A DNA stretch of 10,844 nucleotides, taken from an uncultured Campylobacter sp. (GTDB lineage: Bacteria > Campylobacterota > Campylobacteria > Campylobacterales > Campylobacteraceae). The translations under genes and the position numbers were made by a program. Position 1 is the stretch's first letter. The number at the start of each line of letters is the position of its first letter. The notes below the pieces were generated by a model. That model was not told where the DNA came from, searched no databases, and was given only the letters and a program-made list of their open reading frames with translations. The stretch is taken from NCBI GenBank assembly GCA_938036585.1, contig CALHQN010000199.1:1-10844 (forward strand), in the 5' to 3' direction. Shown here piece after piece: positions 1 to 6,312 of the stretch.

Positions 1-7
1 TTTTAGT

Positions 8-12
8 CTCCT
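8..12 (-). promoter_or_regulatory. Shine-Dalgarno of a gene starting just left of the window
   Basis: Read on the minus strand, the last bases are TTTTTAGGAGACTAAAA. AGGAG is a strong ribosome binding site, and the 7 bases after it bring the window to its end, so a start codon is expected at or just past position 1. The gene itself is not visible. In Helicobacter pylori, as I recall, infA is followed by rpmJ (L36) and then rpsM. That makes rpmJ one candidate, but the 190-bp gap could equally mark the end of the cluster. The AGG part of this site falls inside a predicted hairpin (10-36). Confidence 0.6.
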
Positions 13-36
13 AAAAATTTATTCCACTTTTTTAGG
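10..36 (-). promoter_or_regulatory. Inverted repeat overlapping the Shine-Dalgarno of the next gene
   Basis: On the minus strand CCTAAAAA (36-29) is perfectly complementary to TTTTTAGG (17-10), giving an 8-bp stem with an 11-nt loop. The 3' arm includes the first three bases of the AGGAG ribosome binding site at 12-8. If it forms in the mRNA, the stem would partly hide that site. It is AT-rich and therefore weak, and no U-tract follows, so it does not look like a terminator. A role in controlling the next gene is inference from position only. Confidence 0.35.
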
Positions 37-46
37 GGCTGCATCA

Positions 47-69
47 GGTCTAAAGAAAGAATTTAAACC
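47..69 (-). other. Short inverted repeat (8-bp stem) downstream of infA
   Basis: On the minus strand GGTTTAAA (69-62) can pair with TTTAGACC (54-47), with one G·T wobble and a 7-nt pyrimidine-rich loop. It starts directly next to the base of the longer inverted repeat at 70-108, so the two helices could stack in an RNA. No known RNA family is recognised. Confidence 0.3.
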
Positions 70-108
70 AACTATTTTCAAAATAAGTGGGGAACTTTGA
101 AAATAATT
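70..108 (-). other. 15-bp imperfect inverted repeat downstream of infA, possible weak terminator or mRNA 3' end
   Basis: The arms at 94-108 and 70-84 pair over 15 bp with two G·T wobbles, enclosing a 9-nt loop. This is the longest stem seen in the window. It is very AT-rich. The sequence after it on the minus strand (TTTAAATTCTTTCTTTA) is T-rich but not a clean U-tract, so a classical intrinsic terminator is doubtful. It lies about 80 nt past the infA stop. Plausible roles are partial termination, an mRNA processing end or transcript stabilisation, but the sequence does not decide between them. Confidence 0.4.
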
Positions 109-116
109 CTTCATAC

Positions 117-132
117 AGCTTTTCGCAAAGCT
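117..132 (-). other. 6-bp hairpin with a GCGA (GNRA-type) tetraloop
   Basis: On the minus strand AGCTTT–GCGA–AAAGCT forms a perfect 6-bp stem closed by a GNRA-class tetraloop. It sits in the gene-free stretch between infA and the left edge, just upstream (in transcription) of the 70-108 repeat. On its own it is short enough to be chance. It is listed because it adds to the cluster of potential RNA structure here. Confidence 0.25.
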
Positions 133-190
133 TGGATTTTACCTAAAACCAGCTTTAAATTTACTTAGCATATTTGCCAAGGGGCTAAAT

Positions 191-409
191 TTACTTATAT
201 CTATAAGTAATCCTGCCCTTGTCTAGGCTATATGGCGTAAGTTCTACTTTTACGCGGTCGCCAGGCATTATCTTTATATAATGCATTCTCATTTTTCCGG
301 CGATATGACATAAAATTATATGTTTGTTGTCAAGCTCAACTTTAAAAGTTGCATTTGGCAGTGCTTCAACAACATTTCCATCAATCTCAATGACATCGTC
401 TTTTGCCAC
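191..409 (-). CDS. infA: Translation initiation factor IF-1
   Basis: This is the 72-aa initiation factor IF-1, an S1-type OB-fold protein that binds the 30S A site and works with IF-2 and IF-3 in start-site selection. The whole length matches the family: it begins [13 protein letters not shown], continues [24 protein letters not shown] and [11 protein letters not shown], and ends KGRITYRYK. The start is GTG (409-407), preceded by AAGGAG about 6 nt away. It is the only complete gene here with a non-ATG start. It follows map after 34 nt, one of only two internal gaps longer than 15 nt, so its expression may be partly uncoupled from the genes upstream. I saw no convincing promoter in that gap. 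It is the last complete gene of the run. Confidence 0.97.
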
Positions 410-443
410 AAATTCTCCTTTCTTTAAATTTTTGCTATAAATT

Positions 444-1202
444 TTACGCTTGGCTTAAAATTTCAGCTTTGCCATTAACTATCGCCATACAATGCTCATA
501 ATGGCTAGTTCTCAAACCATCTTTTGAGGTTACTTTCCAGTTATCGCTTCCTAAAACTGGCGTGCCATCTTTTTGGCAGATCATCGGCTCCACGCAAAAT
601 ACCGTTCCGTTTTTGATTTTTGGTCCGGATTTTGGGCTCCCGCCTTCTAAATAATTTAAAATTTGCGGATCTTCGTGCGGGCGTCTACCGATGCCGTGAC
701 CGCAAAATCCAGTTAACGGAACGAATCCGCGAGCTCTTATAAATTTCTCGATTTCAAAACTAAGCTCTTTAAAGTGCATTCCCGCTTTTACGGTATCTAT
801 CGCAAAGTATAACGCGTCTTTAGCGCAAGCGATCAGTTTTTCGTCCTCGCGAGAAATTTGACCCACACCCCAAGTCCTCGCCGAGTCGCCGAAATATCCG
901 TTTAAATTTGAACCGATATCGACGCTTACGATGTCGCCTTCTTGTAGTTTGTATTCATTCGGGATACCATGGATGACTACTTCGTTTACGCTTATGCAAG
1001 CTGCGTTTGGAAAGCCATAAAGCCCCTTAAACGCTGGCTTTGCACCCGCAGCCCTTATCATGTCGTCGCAAATTTTATCTATTTCGAGCAGTGAGATACC
1101 GGGCTTGATCACGCTTTCCACGTAGTCGAGGGTTTGAGCGACGATTTTATTCGCCGCTCGCATTTTCTCTATGTCGTTTGGTTGCATAATGGTTATAGCC
1201 AT
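444..1202 (-). CDS. map: Methionine aminopeptidase, type I
   Basis: Map removes the N-terminal methionine from nascent proteins when the second residue is small, acting in the cytosol near the ribosome exit tunnel. The 252-aa protein has the pita-bread fold signature. The expected metal ligands are D95 (VSVDIG), D106 (FGDSART), H169 (GHGIG), E205 (FCVEPM) and E236 (HYEHCM). Substrate-site histidines are H78 (VIHGIP) and H176 (PHEDP). There is no N-terminal zinc-finger extension, so it is the short bacterial type Ia form. The ATG overlaps the secY stop by one base (TAATG), and only a weak AGG precedes it, which suggests translation coupled to secY. Many bacteria have adk between secY and map. 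Here it is absent, as in Helicobacter. Confidence 0.97.
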   Translation of the reverse strand: MAITIMQPNDIEKMRAANKIVAQTLDYVESVIKPGISLLEIDKICDDMIRAAGAKPAFKGLYGFPNAACISVNEVVIHGIPNEYKLQEGDIVSVDIGSNLNGYFGDSARTWGVGQISREDEKLIACAKDALYFAIDTVKAGMHFKELSFEIEKFIRARGFVPLTGFCGHGIGRRPHEDPQILNYLEGGSPKSGPKIKNGTVFCVEPMICQKDGTPVLGSDNWKVTSKDGLRTSHYEHCMAIVNGKAEILSQA

Positions 1203-2464
1203 TACAAGCCTACCGCACTTAGAGTTTGATATTTGTTCATATAAATTTGAGCTTCTATCCTTCGCATCGTATCAAGCGCAACAGAAACTACGATCAGCAC
1301 AGACGTGCCGCCGAAATAAAACGGAACGCCCATAATTTTAACGAGCACCCAAGGAAGCGTTGAGATAAGCCCGAGGTAAATCGCGCCGCTAAAAGTTAAT
1401 CTTGATGCGACCTCGTTTAGATAGCCTGCCGTACCCTCGCCCGGTCTAATGCCTGGAATAAAGCCGCCCTGTCTTTTTAAATTTTCGCTGATATCTTTTG
1501 CGTTAAACGCTATCGAAGCGTAAAAATATGCAAAAAATACGACCAGTAAAAATGTTAAAAAGTTGAAAAAATAGCTATTTGGATTTAAAAAATCGTGAAT
1601 AGCTTGGATATAAGGATTTGTGCTGGCCTGCAAAATGGTGCTTGGGAACATCAAAATCGCACTGGCGAAAATCGGAGGAATAACGCCGCTTAAATTTACT
1701 TTGATAGGTATATAGTTCATAATGCGTTTGTTTTGATTTTCCATCACTACCTTACGCGAATAGCTCACCGGTACACGCCTCTCGCCCATCTCGACGTAGA
1801 TAACTATGCCTACCGTGACCAAGATAACAAGCAAAATTACGATAACCACGAGGAAGTTCATCTCGCCCGTATTTACCAAATTTACCGTTCCGCCGATGGC
1901 TGAAGGTATGCCGCTAACGATGCCCGCAAAGATGATAAGGCTGATACCGTTGCCGATACCGCGCTGAGTGATCTGCTCGCCTATCCACATCAAAAGCATA
2001 GTTCCAGTTAACATCGAAGCTGCCGCAATCGCGATAAATAAATTCATATCTATCATTATCGCGTCCTCTCCGCCTCTACCGTGAAGGCTCTGAAGCCCCA
2101 TACTAACGCCCACTGCTTGAACAAGCGTGATACCGATAGTGGCATAGCGGATGATTTGCATATATTTTTGCATGCCGTCGCGGTCTTTTTTCATCTTGCC
2201 TAAATTTGGGAAAGTAGCCGCTAAAAGCTCCATGATGATAGATGCCGTGATATATGGCATAATGCCTAGAGAGATGATACTGAGGCGCTCTGCGGCCTTA
2301 CCGCTGAACATATTAAATAGTCCAAGCGCATTTGCGGAATTCGAATCGAAAAACTCTTTAATAACATTGACGTTTACGCCAGGAACCGGCACGTATGCCA
2401 GTATCCTGTAAGCAAATAAAAATGCCAACGTGATTAAAATCTTGTTGGTCAATGTCTTATTCAT
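1202..2464 (-). CDS. secY: Preprotein translocase subunit SecY
   Basis: SecY is the pore-forming subunit of the SecYEG channel in the inner membrane, which exports unfolded proteins and inserts membrane proteins. The 420-aa length and about ten hydrophobic segments fit the family, the first at roughly residues 8-27 and the last near 384-400. Recognisable parts are LGIMPYITASIIMEL (66-80), the ITQRGIGNGISLIIFAGI segment (165-182), the basic cytoplasmic loop ERRVPVSYSRK (228-238) and the last large cytoplasmic loop GGFIPGIRPGEGTA (333-346). R340 in that loop corresponds to the conserved arginine needed for SecA function. The start ATG overlaps the rplO stop (TAATG), so translation is likely coupled to the end of the ribosomal genes. 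No frameshift or missing segment is seen. Confidence 0.98.
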   Translation of the reverse strand: MNKTLTNKILITLAFLFAYRILAYVPVPGVNVNVIKEFFDSNSANALGLFNMFSGKAAERLSIISLGIMPYITASIIMELLAATFPNLGKMKKDRDGMQKYMQIIRYATIGITLVQAVGVSMGLQSLHGRGGEDAIMIDMNLFIAIAAASMLTGTMLLMWIGEQITQRGIGNGISLIIFAGIVSGIPSAIGGTVNLVNTGEMNFLVVIVILLVILVTVGIVIYVEMGERRVPVSYSRKVVMENQNKRIMNYIPIKVNLSGVIPPIFASAILMFPSTILQASTNPYIQAIHDFLNPNSYFFNFLTFLLVVFFAYFYASIAFNAKDISENLKRQGGFIPGIRPGEGTAGYLNEVASRLTFSGAIYLGLISTLPWVLVKIMGVPFYFGGTSVLIVVSVALDTMRRIEAQIYMNKYQTLSAVGL

Positions 2465-2865
2465 TACGCACGTCCGCTAACGGTTACGTTCTCGTCTTTG
2501 ATTTTCGAAGCCAAATCTTTCGCGCTCACTCCGATCAATTTGATTTTCTTGACGCTGCTTGAAATTTTGTGTACGGTAGCGATAGTAGCGATGGTGATCT
2601 CGCTTAGCTCTTTTACCGCAACGATTTTTTCTACGTTGATTACGTAAGGTTTTTCAAATTTGGACGTAAAGCCTACTTTCGGAAGGCGTCTTTGAAGCGG
2701 CTGCTGACCGCCCTCGAAGCCTCTTTTCTCGTTGTAGCCTTTTCTAGCTCTTTGGCCTTTGTGTCCTTTGCCTGCGGTTTTACCTTGACCGCTACCTTGA
2801 CCGCGACCTAGTCTTTTGGTTTGTCTAGTCGAGCCCTCGGCGGGTTTTAAATTTTCTAGTCCCAT
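2464..2865 (-). CDS. rplO: 50S ribosomal protein L15
   Basis: L15 is a late-assembling 50S protein that binds 23S rRNA. The 133-aa product has the glycine- and lysine-rich N-terminal extension typical of the family ([21 protein letters not shown] around 18-37), followed by [29 protein letters not shown] (38-66) and a smaller C-terminal domain. It is somewhat shorter than E. coli L15 (144 aa). The ATG at 2865 lies behind a strong SD whose first bases are the rpsE stop codon (TAAGGAG, then 5 nt, then ATG). rpmD (L30), which sits between rpsE and rplO in E. coli, is absent here, as is usual for Campylobacter relatives. Confidence 0.97.
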   Translation of the reverse strand: MGLENLKPAEGSTRQTKRLGRGQGSGQGKTAGKGHKGQRARKGYNEKRGFEGGQQPLQRRLPKVGFTSKFEKPYVINVEKIVAVKELSEITIATIATVHKISSSVKKIKLIGVSAKDLASKIKDENVTVSGRA

Positions 2866-2874
2866 ATCTTCTCC

Positions 2875-3318
2875 TTAGCCTTTAAGCATACTTAGCGCTT
2901 TTAAAGTAGCGCGAACGACGTTTGCCGAGTTGTTTGAGCCAAGCGATTTTGTTAGGATGTCCTTGATGCCCGCAAGCTCTAAAATAGGACGAGCGCTACC
3001 GCCCGCGATCACGCCCGTACCTTCGCTAGCAGGGCGAAGCAAAACGCGGCTAGCGTTAAATTTAACCTCTATGTCGTGAGGTATAGTCGAGCCTTTTCTT
3101 TTTACCTCGATGATGTTTTTAAACGCGTCGTCGACGGCTTTTCTCATAGCGTCCGGCACCTCTTTTGCTTTACCGAAGCCAAAGCCCACTAGGCCGTTTC
3201 TGTTTCCTACTACGACAAGAGCCGTAAATCTAAATCTACGACCGCCTTTTACGACCTTTGTAACGCGGCCGATATCAACCATTACTTCTTCGAATTCTTC
3301 TCTGTTATATTTTTCCAT
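2875..3318 (-). CDS. rpsE: 30S ribosomal protein S5
   Basis: S5 lies on the solvent side of the 30S subunit near the mRNA entry and helps set decoding accuracy. The 147-aa protein has the N-terminal double-stranded-RNA-binding-like domain with the loop KVVKGGRRF (21-29), where spectinomycin-resistance changes occur in other bacteria. That loop looks wild-type, with nothing deleted. Then come [18 protein letters not shown] and the C-terminal domain with [15 protein letters not shown] and a final [12 protein letters not shown]. It is shorter than E. coli S5 (167 aa) because the termini are trimmed. Translation is probably coupled to rplR: the rplR stop forms part of the SD (TAAGGA), and the ATG follows 9 nt later. 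Confidence 0.97.
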   Translation of the reverse strand: MEKYNREEFEEVMVDIGRVTKVVKGGRRFRFTALVVVGNRNGLVGFGFGKAKEVPDAMRKAVDDAFKNIIEVKRKGSTIPHDIEVKFNASRVLLRPASEGTGVIAGGSARPILELAGIKDILTKSLGSNNSANVVRATLKALSMLKG

Positions 3319-3329
3319 AGCGATTTTCC

Positions 3330-3686
3330 TTATAGTTTGATACCGTTTTCACGTAATGCGTCTGCAAAAGCCGCTATAACGCCGTGATACAAATAGCCGT
3401 TGCGATCGAAAAGCGCCTCGGAGATGCCTTTATCCTTTAGCTTGGAAGCCAAATCTTTAGCTAGACTAGCTGCGCCCTCTTTGTTCGCCTTTAAATTTAA
3501 AACCTTACCGCTGCTGGCGCACAAAGTAACGCTCGCTACATCGTCGATAGCCTGAGCGTAGACGGTTCTATTGGATTTGAAAATAGAAATTCTAGGGCAA
3601 GATGCGACGCCTGAAATTTTAGCGCGAATTCTTCTTTTTCTCTTGATTCGTAAAGAGATCTTTCTTTTTAATACGTTCTGTGTCAT
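3330..3686 (-). CDS. rplR: 50S ribosomal protein L18
   Basis: L18 binds 5S rRNA together with L5 and anchors it in the central protuberance of the 50S subunit. The 118-aa product has the expected strongly basic N-terminus ([18 protein letters not shown], 7-24), then [25 protein letters not shown] (25-49) and the family C-terminal signature [21 protein letters not shown] near residues 93-113. The ATG at 3686 follows TAAGGGTTGAGAA, in which the rplF stop codon merges with an AGGG ribosome binding site. It is flanked by rplF and rpsE as in the E. coli spc operon. Confidence 0.97.
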   Translation of the reverse strand: MTQNVLKRKISLRIKRKRRIRAKISGVASCPRISIFKSNRTVYAQAIDDVASVTLCASSGKVLNLKANKEGAASLAKDLASKLKDKGISEALFDRNGYLYHGVIAAFADALRENGIKL

Positions 3687-3696
3687 TTCTCAACCC

Positions 3697-4233
3697 TTAT
3701 TTCTTAGCTGTTTTTCCGGCTTTGCGGATAATGCGCTCTTCAAGATACTTGATGCCTTTACCCTTATACGGCTCAGGCGGTCTGAATCCTCTGATCTCGG
3801 CTGCTACTTGGCCTACTTGCTGCTTATCGTCGCCCTTGATGGTTACGACATTTTTATCTACGGAAATTTCAATCCCCTTTGGAGATTCAAAATTTATCGG
3901 ATGCGAAAAACCTAAATTTAGCTCAAGCACCTTGCCCTTCATCGCAGCTCTGTAGCCGACGCCGTTGATTTCAAGCTGTTTTGAAAAGCCCTCGGTAAGA
4001 CCAAGGACGATATTGTTAGCTAAAGCGCGGTATGTTCCCCAATACGCCCTGCTCTGTCTATCCTCGCCCTTAGGTGAGAATTCTATCTTTCCGTCTTCGA
4101 TTTTTACATCGACATGACCTTTTAAATCAAGCTCTTTTTCGTTATTTGATTTTTTAAATTTTAACGACGAGCCGTCGATTTTGACCTCTAAGCCGTTTGG
4201 AATAGAGATCGGTTTTTTACCAATTCTTGACAT
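3697..4233 (-). CDS. rplF: 50S ribosomal protein L6
   Basis: L6 sits near the base of the L7/L12 stalk and the sarcin-ricin loop, where it supports translation-factor binding. The 178-aa protein shows the two tandem L6 domains. It begins [14 protein letters not shown], carries [22 protein letters not shown] at 62-83 and [21 protein letters not shown] at 89-109, and ends with the signature [16 protein letters not shown] (148-163) and a lysine-rich tail. Its AAGGA ribosome binding site stands 7 nt before the ATG. It is separated from rpsH by 77 nt, the widest gap between ribosomal genes here. That gap holds an inverted repeat (4263-4304), so L6 may be translated or regulated more independently than its neighbours. 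Confidence 0.98.
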   Translation of the reverse strand: MSRIGKKPISIPNGLEVKIDGSSLKFKKSNNEKELDLKGHVDVKIEDGKIEFSPKGEDRQSRAYWGTYRALANNIVLGLTEGFSKQLEINGVGYRAAMKGKVLELNLGFSHPINFESPKGIEISVDKNVVTIKGDDKQQVGQVAAEIRGFRPPEPYKGKGIKYLEERIIRKAGKTAKK

Positions 4234-4262
4234 AATTTTCCTTTTTATTTGTCTAGGGTATG

Positions 4263-4304
4263 TCTACTTTTACGAATGGATACCACAATGCCATAAAAAG
4301 TAGA
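4263..4304 (-). promoter_or_regulatory. Inverted repeat in the rpsH–rplF gap, possible mRNA regulatory or processing hairpin
   Basis: On the minus strand TCTACTTTT (4304-4296) is perfectly complementary to AAAAGTAGA (4271-4263). Inside it, ATGG (4294-4291) pairs with CCAT across an asymmetric 1×4 internal loop, leaving an 11-nt apical loop. The hairpin starts 6 nt after the rpsH stop and ends about 30 nt before the rplF start. No U-tract follows and five more operon genes come next, so a full terminator is unlikely. In E. coli, S8 (the rpsH product) represses the spc operon by binding an mRNA hairpin at the start of rplE. A related role here would be a guess, since the S8-binding core cannot be recognised by eye. 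Confidence 0.4.
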
Positions 4305-4310
4305 AACTTC

Positions 4311-4706
4311 TTACCAGATCGTGCAAAGCACTTCGCCGCCGACGCCCGCTTTGTGCGCGTCGATACCGCTCATAACACCTTTGCTTGTGCTAACGACAAC
4401 GGTTCCGTAGCCGTTTTTGAAGCGCTTGATCTCGTCTTTGCCTTGATATACGCGGCGACCCGGAGTCGAAATTCTTTTAACTTCGTTTATCACGCTCCTG
4501 CCCTTTTCGTCGTATTTAAGCACTACGTTGATGATCTTTTTATTGTTTTCCTCTACTACGTTGTAGCTCTCGATATAGCCCTTCTCGGCTAAAATTTTAA
4601 GCATAGCCTCAACGACGTTTGAGTGAAAAAGCTTAGTCGTATCTAGCCTTCGCATCGCAGCATTTCTGATGCGAGTTAATCCATCTGAAATAAGATCGTT
4701 AATCAT
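4311..4706 (-). CDS. rpsH: 30S ribosomal protein S8
   Basis: S8 is a primary 16S rRNA-binding protein that organises the central domain of the 30S subunit. In E. coli it is also the translational repressor of the spc operon. The 131-aa protein begins [16 protein letters not shown] and contains [15 protein letters not shown] (79-93). It carries the diagnostic C-terminal motif STSKGVMSG (106-114) in the RNA-binding domain and ends GGEVLCTIW. Its ATG follows TAAGGAGAAGAG, where the rpsN stop is the beginning of the SD. This 12-mer differs at only one base from the one before rplO. After the gene comes the 77-nt gap with an inverted repeat. Confidence 0.98.
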   Translation of the reverse strand: MINDLISDGLTRIRNAAMRRLDTTKLFHSNVVEAMLKILAEKGYIESYNVVEENNKKIINVVLKYDEKGRSVINEVKRISTPGRRVYQGKDEIKRFKNGYGTVVVSTSKGVMSGIDAHKAGVGGEVLCTIW

Positions 4707-4715
4707 CTCTTCTCC

Positions 4716-4901
4716 TTACCAGCTTGCTTTTTTTAGACCTGGGATCAAGCCCTCGTTTGCCATCTTGCGAAGGCAAACGCGACAAATTCCAAAATCTTTA
4801 TAAACGGAGTGCGGACGACCGCAAATTTGACATCTGGTATATGCGCGAGTGCTAAATTTAGCGGGGCGTTTCGCCTTGGCTACCATTGATTTTTTTGCCA
4901 T
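4716..4901 (-). CDS. rpsN: 30S ribosomal protein S14, zinc-binding short form (type Z)
   Basis: S14 binds the 3' domain of 16S rRNA in the 30S head. This is the short zinc-ribbon form (C+), also named rpsZ. It has 61 aa, with four cysteines at 24, 27, 40 and 43 (CQIC and CRVC), in contrast to the roughly 100-aa zinc-free E. coli type. The family ending [18 protein letters not shown] is intact. An upstream in-frame start would add six residues (MQKEND). The start at 4901 is preferred because MAKKSM is the family N-terminus and an AAGGA sequence lies 8 nt before it. The ATG comes one base after the rplE stop (TGATATG), so the two are probably translated in a coupled way. Confidence 0.96.
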   Translation of the reverse strand: MAKKSMVAKAKRPAKFSTRAYTRCQICGRPHSVYKDFGICRVCLRKMANEGLIPGLKKASW

Positions 4902-4902
4902 A

Positions 4903-5448
4903 TCATTTTCCTTTTGCAAAAGGCATGCCGAATAACTCTAGCAATTTAAATGCCTCTTTATCGTTATTTGTAGTCGTTACGACGGTTATATTCATACCGT
5001 GAGTTCTTAAAATTTGATCGTATTCGACCTCAGGGAACATCAGCTGCTCTTGCAAGCCGAAGTTGTAATTGCCGCGCCCGTCAAAGCCCGCTCTAGGTAG
5101 TCCGCGGAAATCCTTAACTCTAGGAAGCGCGATAGAGATCAGTTTGTCTAGGAAGGCAAACATCTGCTCTTTTCGTAACGTAACCATTATGCCTACCGGA
5201 AAACCTTCGCGAACTTTAAAGCCTGCGACCGATTTTTTTGCATTGACGATAAGCGCTTTTTGGCCTGCGATCAGCGAAATGGTATCGGCCATATTTTGAA
5301 GCACTTTTTGATCTTTGCTCGATTCCCCAGTTCCTACGCTGATAACGATCTTTTCAAGCGCCGGGATAAGCATAGGATTTTTTATATCAAATTCTTTCTG
5401 CAAAGCAGCTCTGATGGAATTTACATATTTATCTTTTAGTCTGCTCAT
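4903..5448 (-). CDS. rplE: 50S ribosomal protein L5
   Basis: L5 binds 5S rRNA with L18 in the central protuberance and contacts P-site tRNA and the 30S head. The protein is 181 aa from the ATG at 5448. It contains [46 protein letters not shown] and [21 protein letters not shown], all typical L5 segments. A TTG two codons upstream (5454) would give 183 aa. The ATG is favoured because MSRLKDKY matches the family start and GAGGG stands 6 nt before it. The rplX stop lies two bases upstream (TGATTATG). In E. coli the start of this gene carries the S8 repression site. I could not recognise an equivalent here. Confidence 0.97.
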   Translation of the reverse strand: MSRLKDKYVNSIRAALQKEFDIKNPMLIPALEKIVISVGTGESSKDQKVLQNMADTISLIAGQKALIVNAKKSVAGFKVREGFPVGIMVTLRKEQMFAFLDKLISIALPRVKDFRGLPRAGFDGRGNYNFGLQEQLMFPEVEYDQILRTHGMNITVVTTTNNDKEAFKLLELFGMPFAKGK

Positions 5449-5450
5449 AA

Positions 5451-5684
5451 TCAACCCTCTACCAACGCAACGTTTGAAATATCCATAGGCATCTCTTTGC
5501 TCGTAAAGCCGCCTTGCGGATTTTGCTCGGTTGGCTTGATAGCCTTTTTAGCCATTTTACAACCCTCGACGATAACTTGAGCTTTTTTAGGAAACACTGC
5601 CTTGACGGTGCCTATTTTACCCTTATCGTCACCTGCGATGATCTTTACTTGATCGCCTTTTTTAATCTTAAATTTTACTGCCAT
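5451..5684 (-). CDS. rplX: 50S ribosomal protein L24
   Basis: L24 is an assembly initiator that binds the 5' domain of 23S rRNA near the tunnel exit. The 77-aa protein has an N-terminal KOW motif ([20 protein letters not shown], 8-27) followed by [22 protein letters not shown], the conserved IVEG–N/K–KHxKP-like stretch. The C-terminal part is short compared with E. coli L24 (104 aa), as in other epsilonproteobacteria. Its ATG overlaps the rplN stop by one base (TAATG), and a near-perfect SD, GGAGG, sits 7 nt ahead, the best ribosome binding site in the window. Confidence 0.97.
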   Translation of the reverse strand: MAVKFKIKKGDQVKIIAGDDKGKIGTVKAVFPKKAQVIVEGCKMAKKAIKPTEQNPQGGFTSKEMPMDISNVALVEG

Positions 5685-6052
5685 TATAAAACCTCCGGAG
5701 CCAGCGAAACGATCTTCATAAAACCGCCGTATCTGACCTCTCTACCGATAGGACCGAAAATACGAGTGCCGATCGGCTCTTTTTTTGAATCCAAAATAAC
5801 GGCTGCGTTCTCATCGAATCTAATTAGCGAGCCGTTGCCTCTGTGCAATTCTTTAGTCGTACGAACGACTACGGCTTTTACTACTTGACCGCGCTTGATC
5901 TTGCCGTTAGGGAGCGCTTTTTTTACAGAGCAAACGATAATATCGCCGATTGTGGCGTATCTTCTTTTGCTGCCGCCCAAAACTTTAATACACATAAGTT
6001 CTTTTGCGCCGCTATTATCAGCCACCGCAAGTCTGGTAAAACTCTGTATCAT
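5684..6052 (-). CDS. rplN: 50S ribosomal protein L14
   Basis: L14 is a highly conserved beta-barrel protein at the subunit interface, contributing to inter-subunit bridges with 16S rRNA. The full 122-aa family length is present. It starts [20 protein letters not shown], carries the signature [17 protein letters not shown] (23-39) and [14 protein letters not shown], and ends [19 protein letters not shown]. Its ATG overlaps the last base of the rpsQ stop (TAATG), with GGAG inside rpsQ as ribosome binding site. In E. coli this gene opens the separate spc operon with its own promoter. Here no gap exists in which a promoter could sit, so S10 and spc genes appear to be one transcription unit. Confidence 0.98.
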   Translation of the reverse strand: MIQSFTRLAVADNSGAKELMCIKVLGGSKRRYATIGDIIVCSVKKALPNGKIKRGQVVKAVVVRTTKELHRGNGSLIRFDENAAVILDSKKEPIGTRIFGPIGREVRYGGFMKIVSLAPEVL

Positions 6053-6303
6053 TATTCAACTCCTGTTTTCAAAACCGCTTTTAAGCGAAACGATTTTCTA
6101 GCGCTTAGCGGTCTGCACTCGATCGCAGATATGGTATCGCCGATCTTTACGACGTTGTTCTCATCGTGGATCAGATATTTTTTAAATCTTTTTACGATCT
6201 TTCTATATCTAGGGTGCATAACCCTTCTTTCTACCAAAACGGTAGCTGTTTTATCGCCCGCCTTCTTTACGACTACGCCTTGAATTTCTCTTTTAAATGC
6301 CAT
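6052..6303 (-). CDS. rpsQ: 30S ribosomal protein S17
   Basis: S17 is a primary 16S rRNA-binding protein of the 30S body with an OB fold. The 83-aa product starts [20 protein letters not shown] and contains [25 protein letters not shown] (25-49) and [23 protein letters not shown] (52-74), the conserved S17 core. Its length equals the usual 80-90 aa. The ATG follows TAAGGATAGGTT, in which the rpmC stop TAA runs into an AAGGA ribosome binding site 7 nt from the start. The end overlaps the rplN start by one base. Confidence 0.97.
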   Translation of the reverse strand: MAFKREIQGVVVKKAGDKTATVLVERRVMHPRYRKIVKRFKKYLIHDENNVVKIGDTISAIECRPLSARKSFRLKAVLKTGVE

Positions 6304-6312
6304 AACCTATCC

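Noticed and set aside
70..108. Calling the long inverted repeat a rho-independent terminator
   Set aside because: The stem is very AT-rich and is not followed by a continuous U-tract. It is kept as an inverted repeat of unknown role.
433..438. TATAGC in the map–infA gap as a -10 promoter box for infA
   Set aside because: The match is poor, the gap is AT-rich so such hexamers are expected, and no upstream element supports it.
2151..2411. Open frame on the plus strand inside secY
   Set aside because: It is an antisense shadow of secY: low-complexity hydrophobic translation, no ribosome binding site, no known family. The same holds for the other plus-strand open frames across the window.
4902..4919. 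Longer S14 with the N-terminus MQKEND
   Set aside because: The extension lies inside rplE, is absent from the family, and the ribosome binding site fits the start at 4901.
5449..5454. TTG start for rplE at 5454
   Set aside because: The ATG two codons later has the correct spacing from GAGGG and matches the family N-terminus.
5843..6283. 146-codon plus-strand open frame across rplN and rpsQ
   Set aside because: It lies antisense to two clearly conserved ribosomal genes, spans their junction, and its translation matches nothing recognisable.
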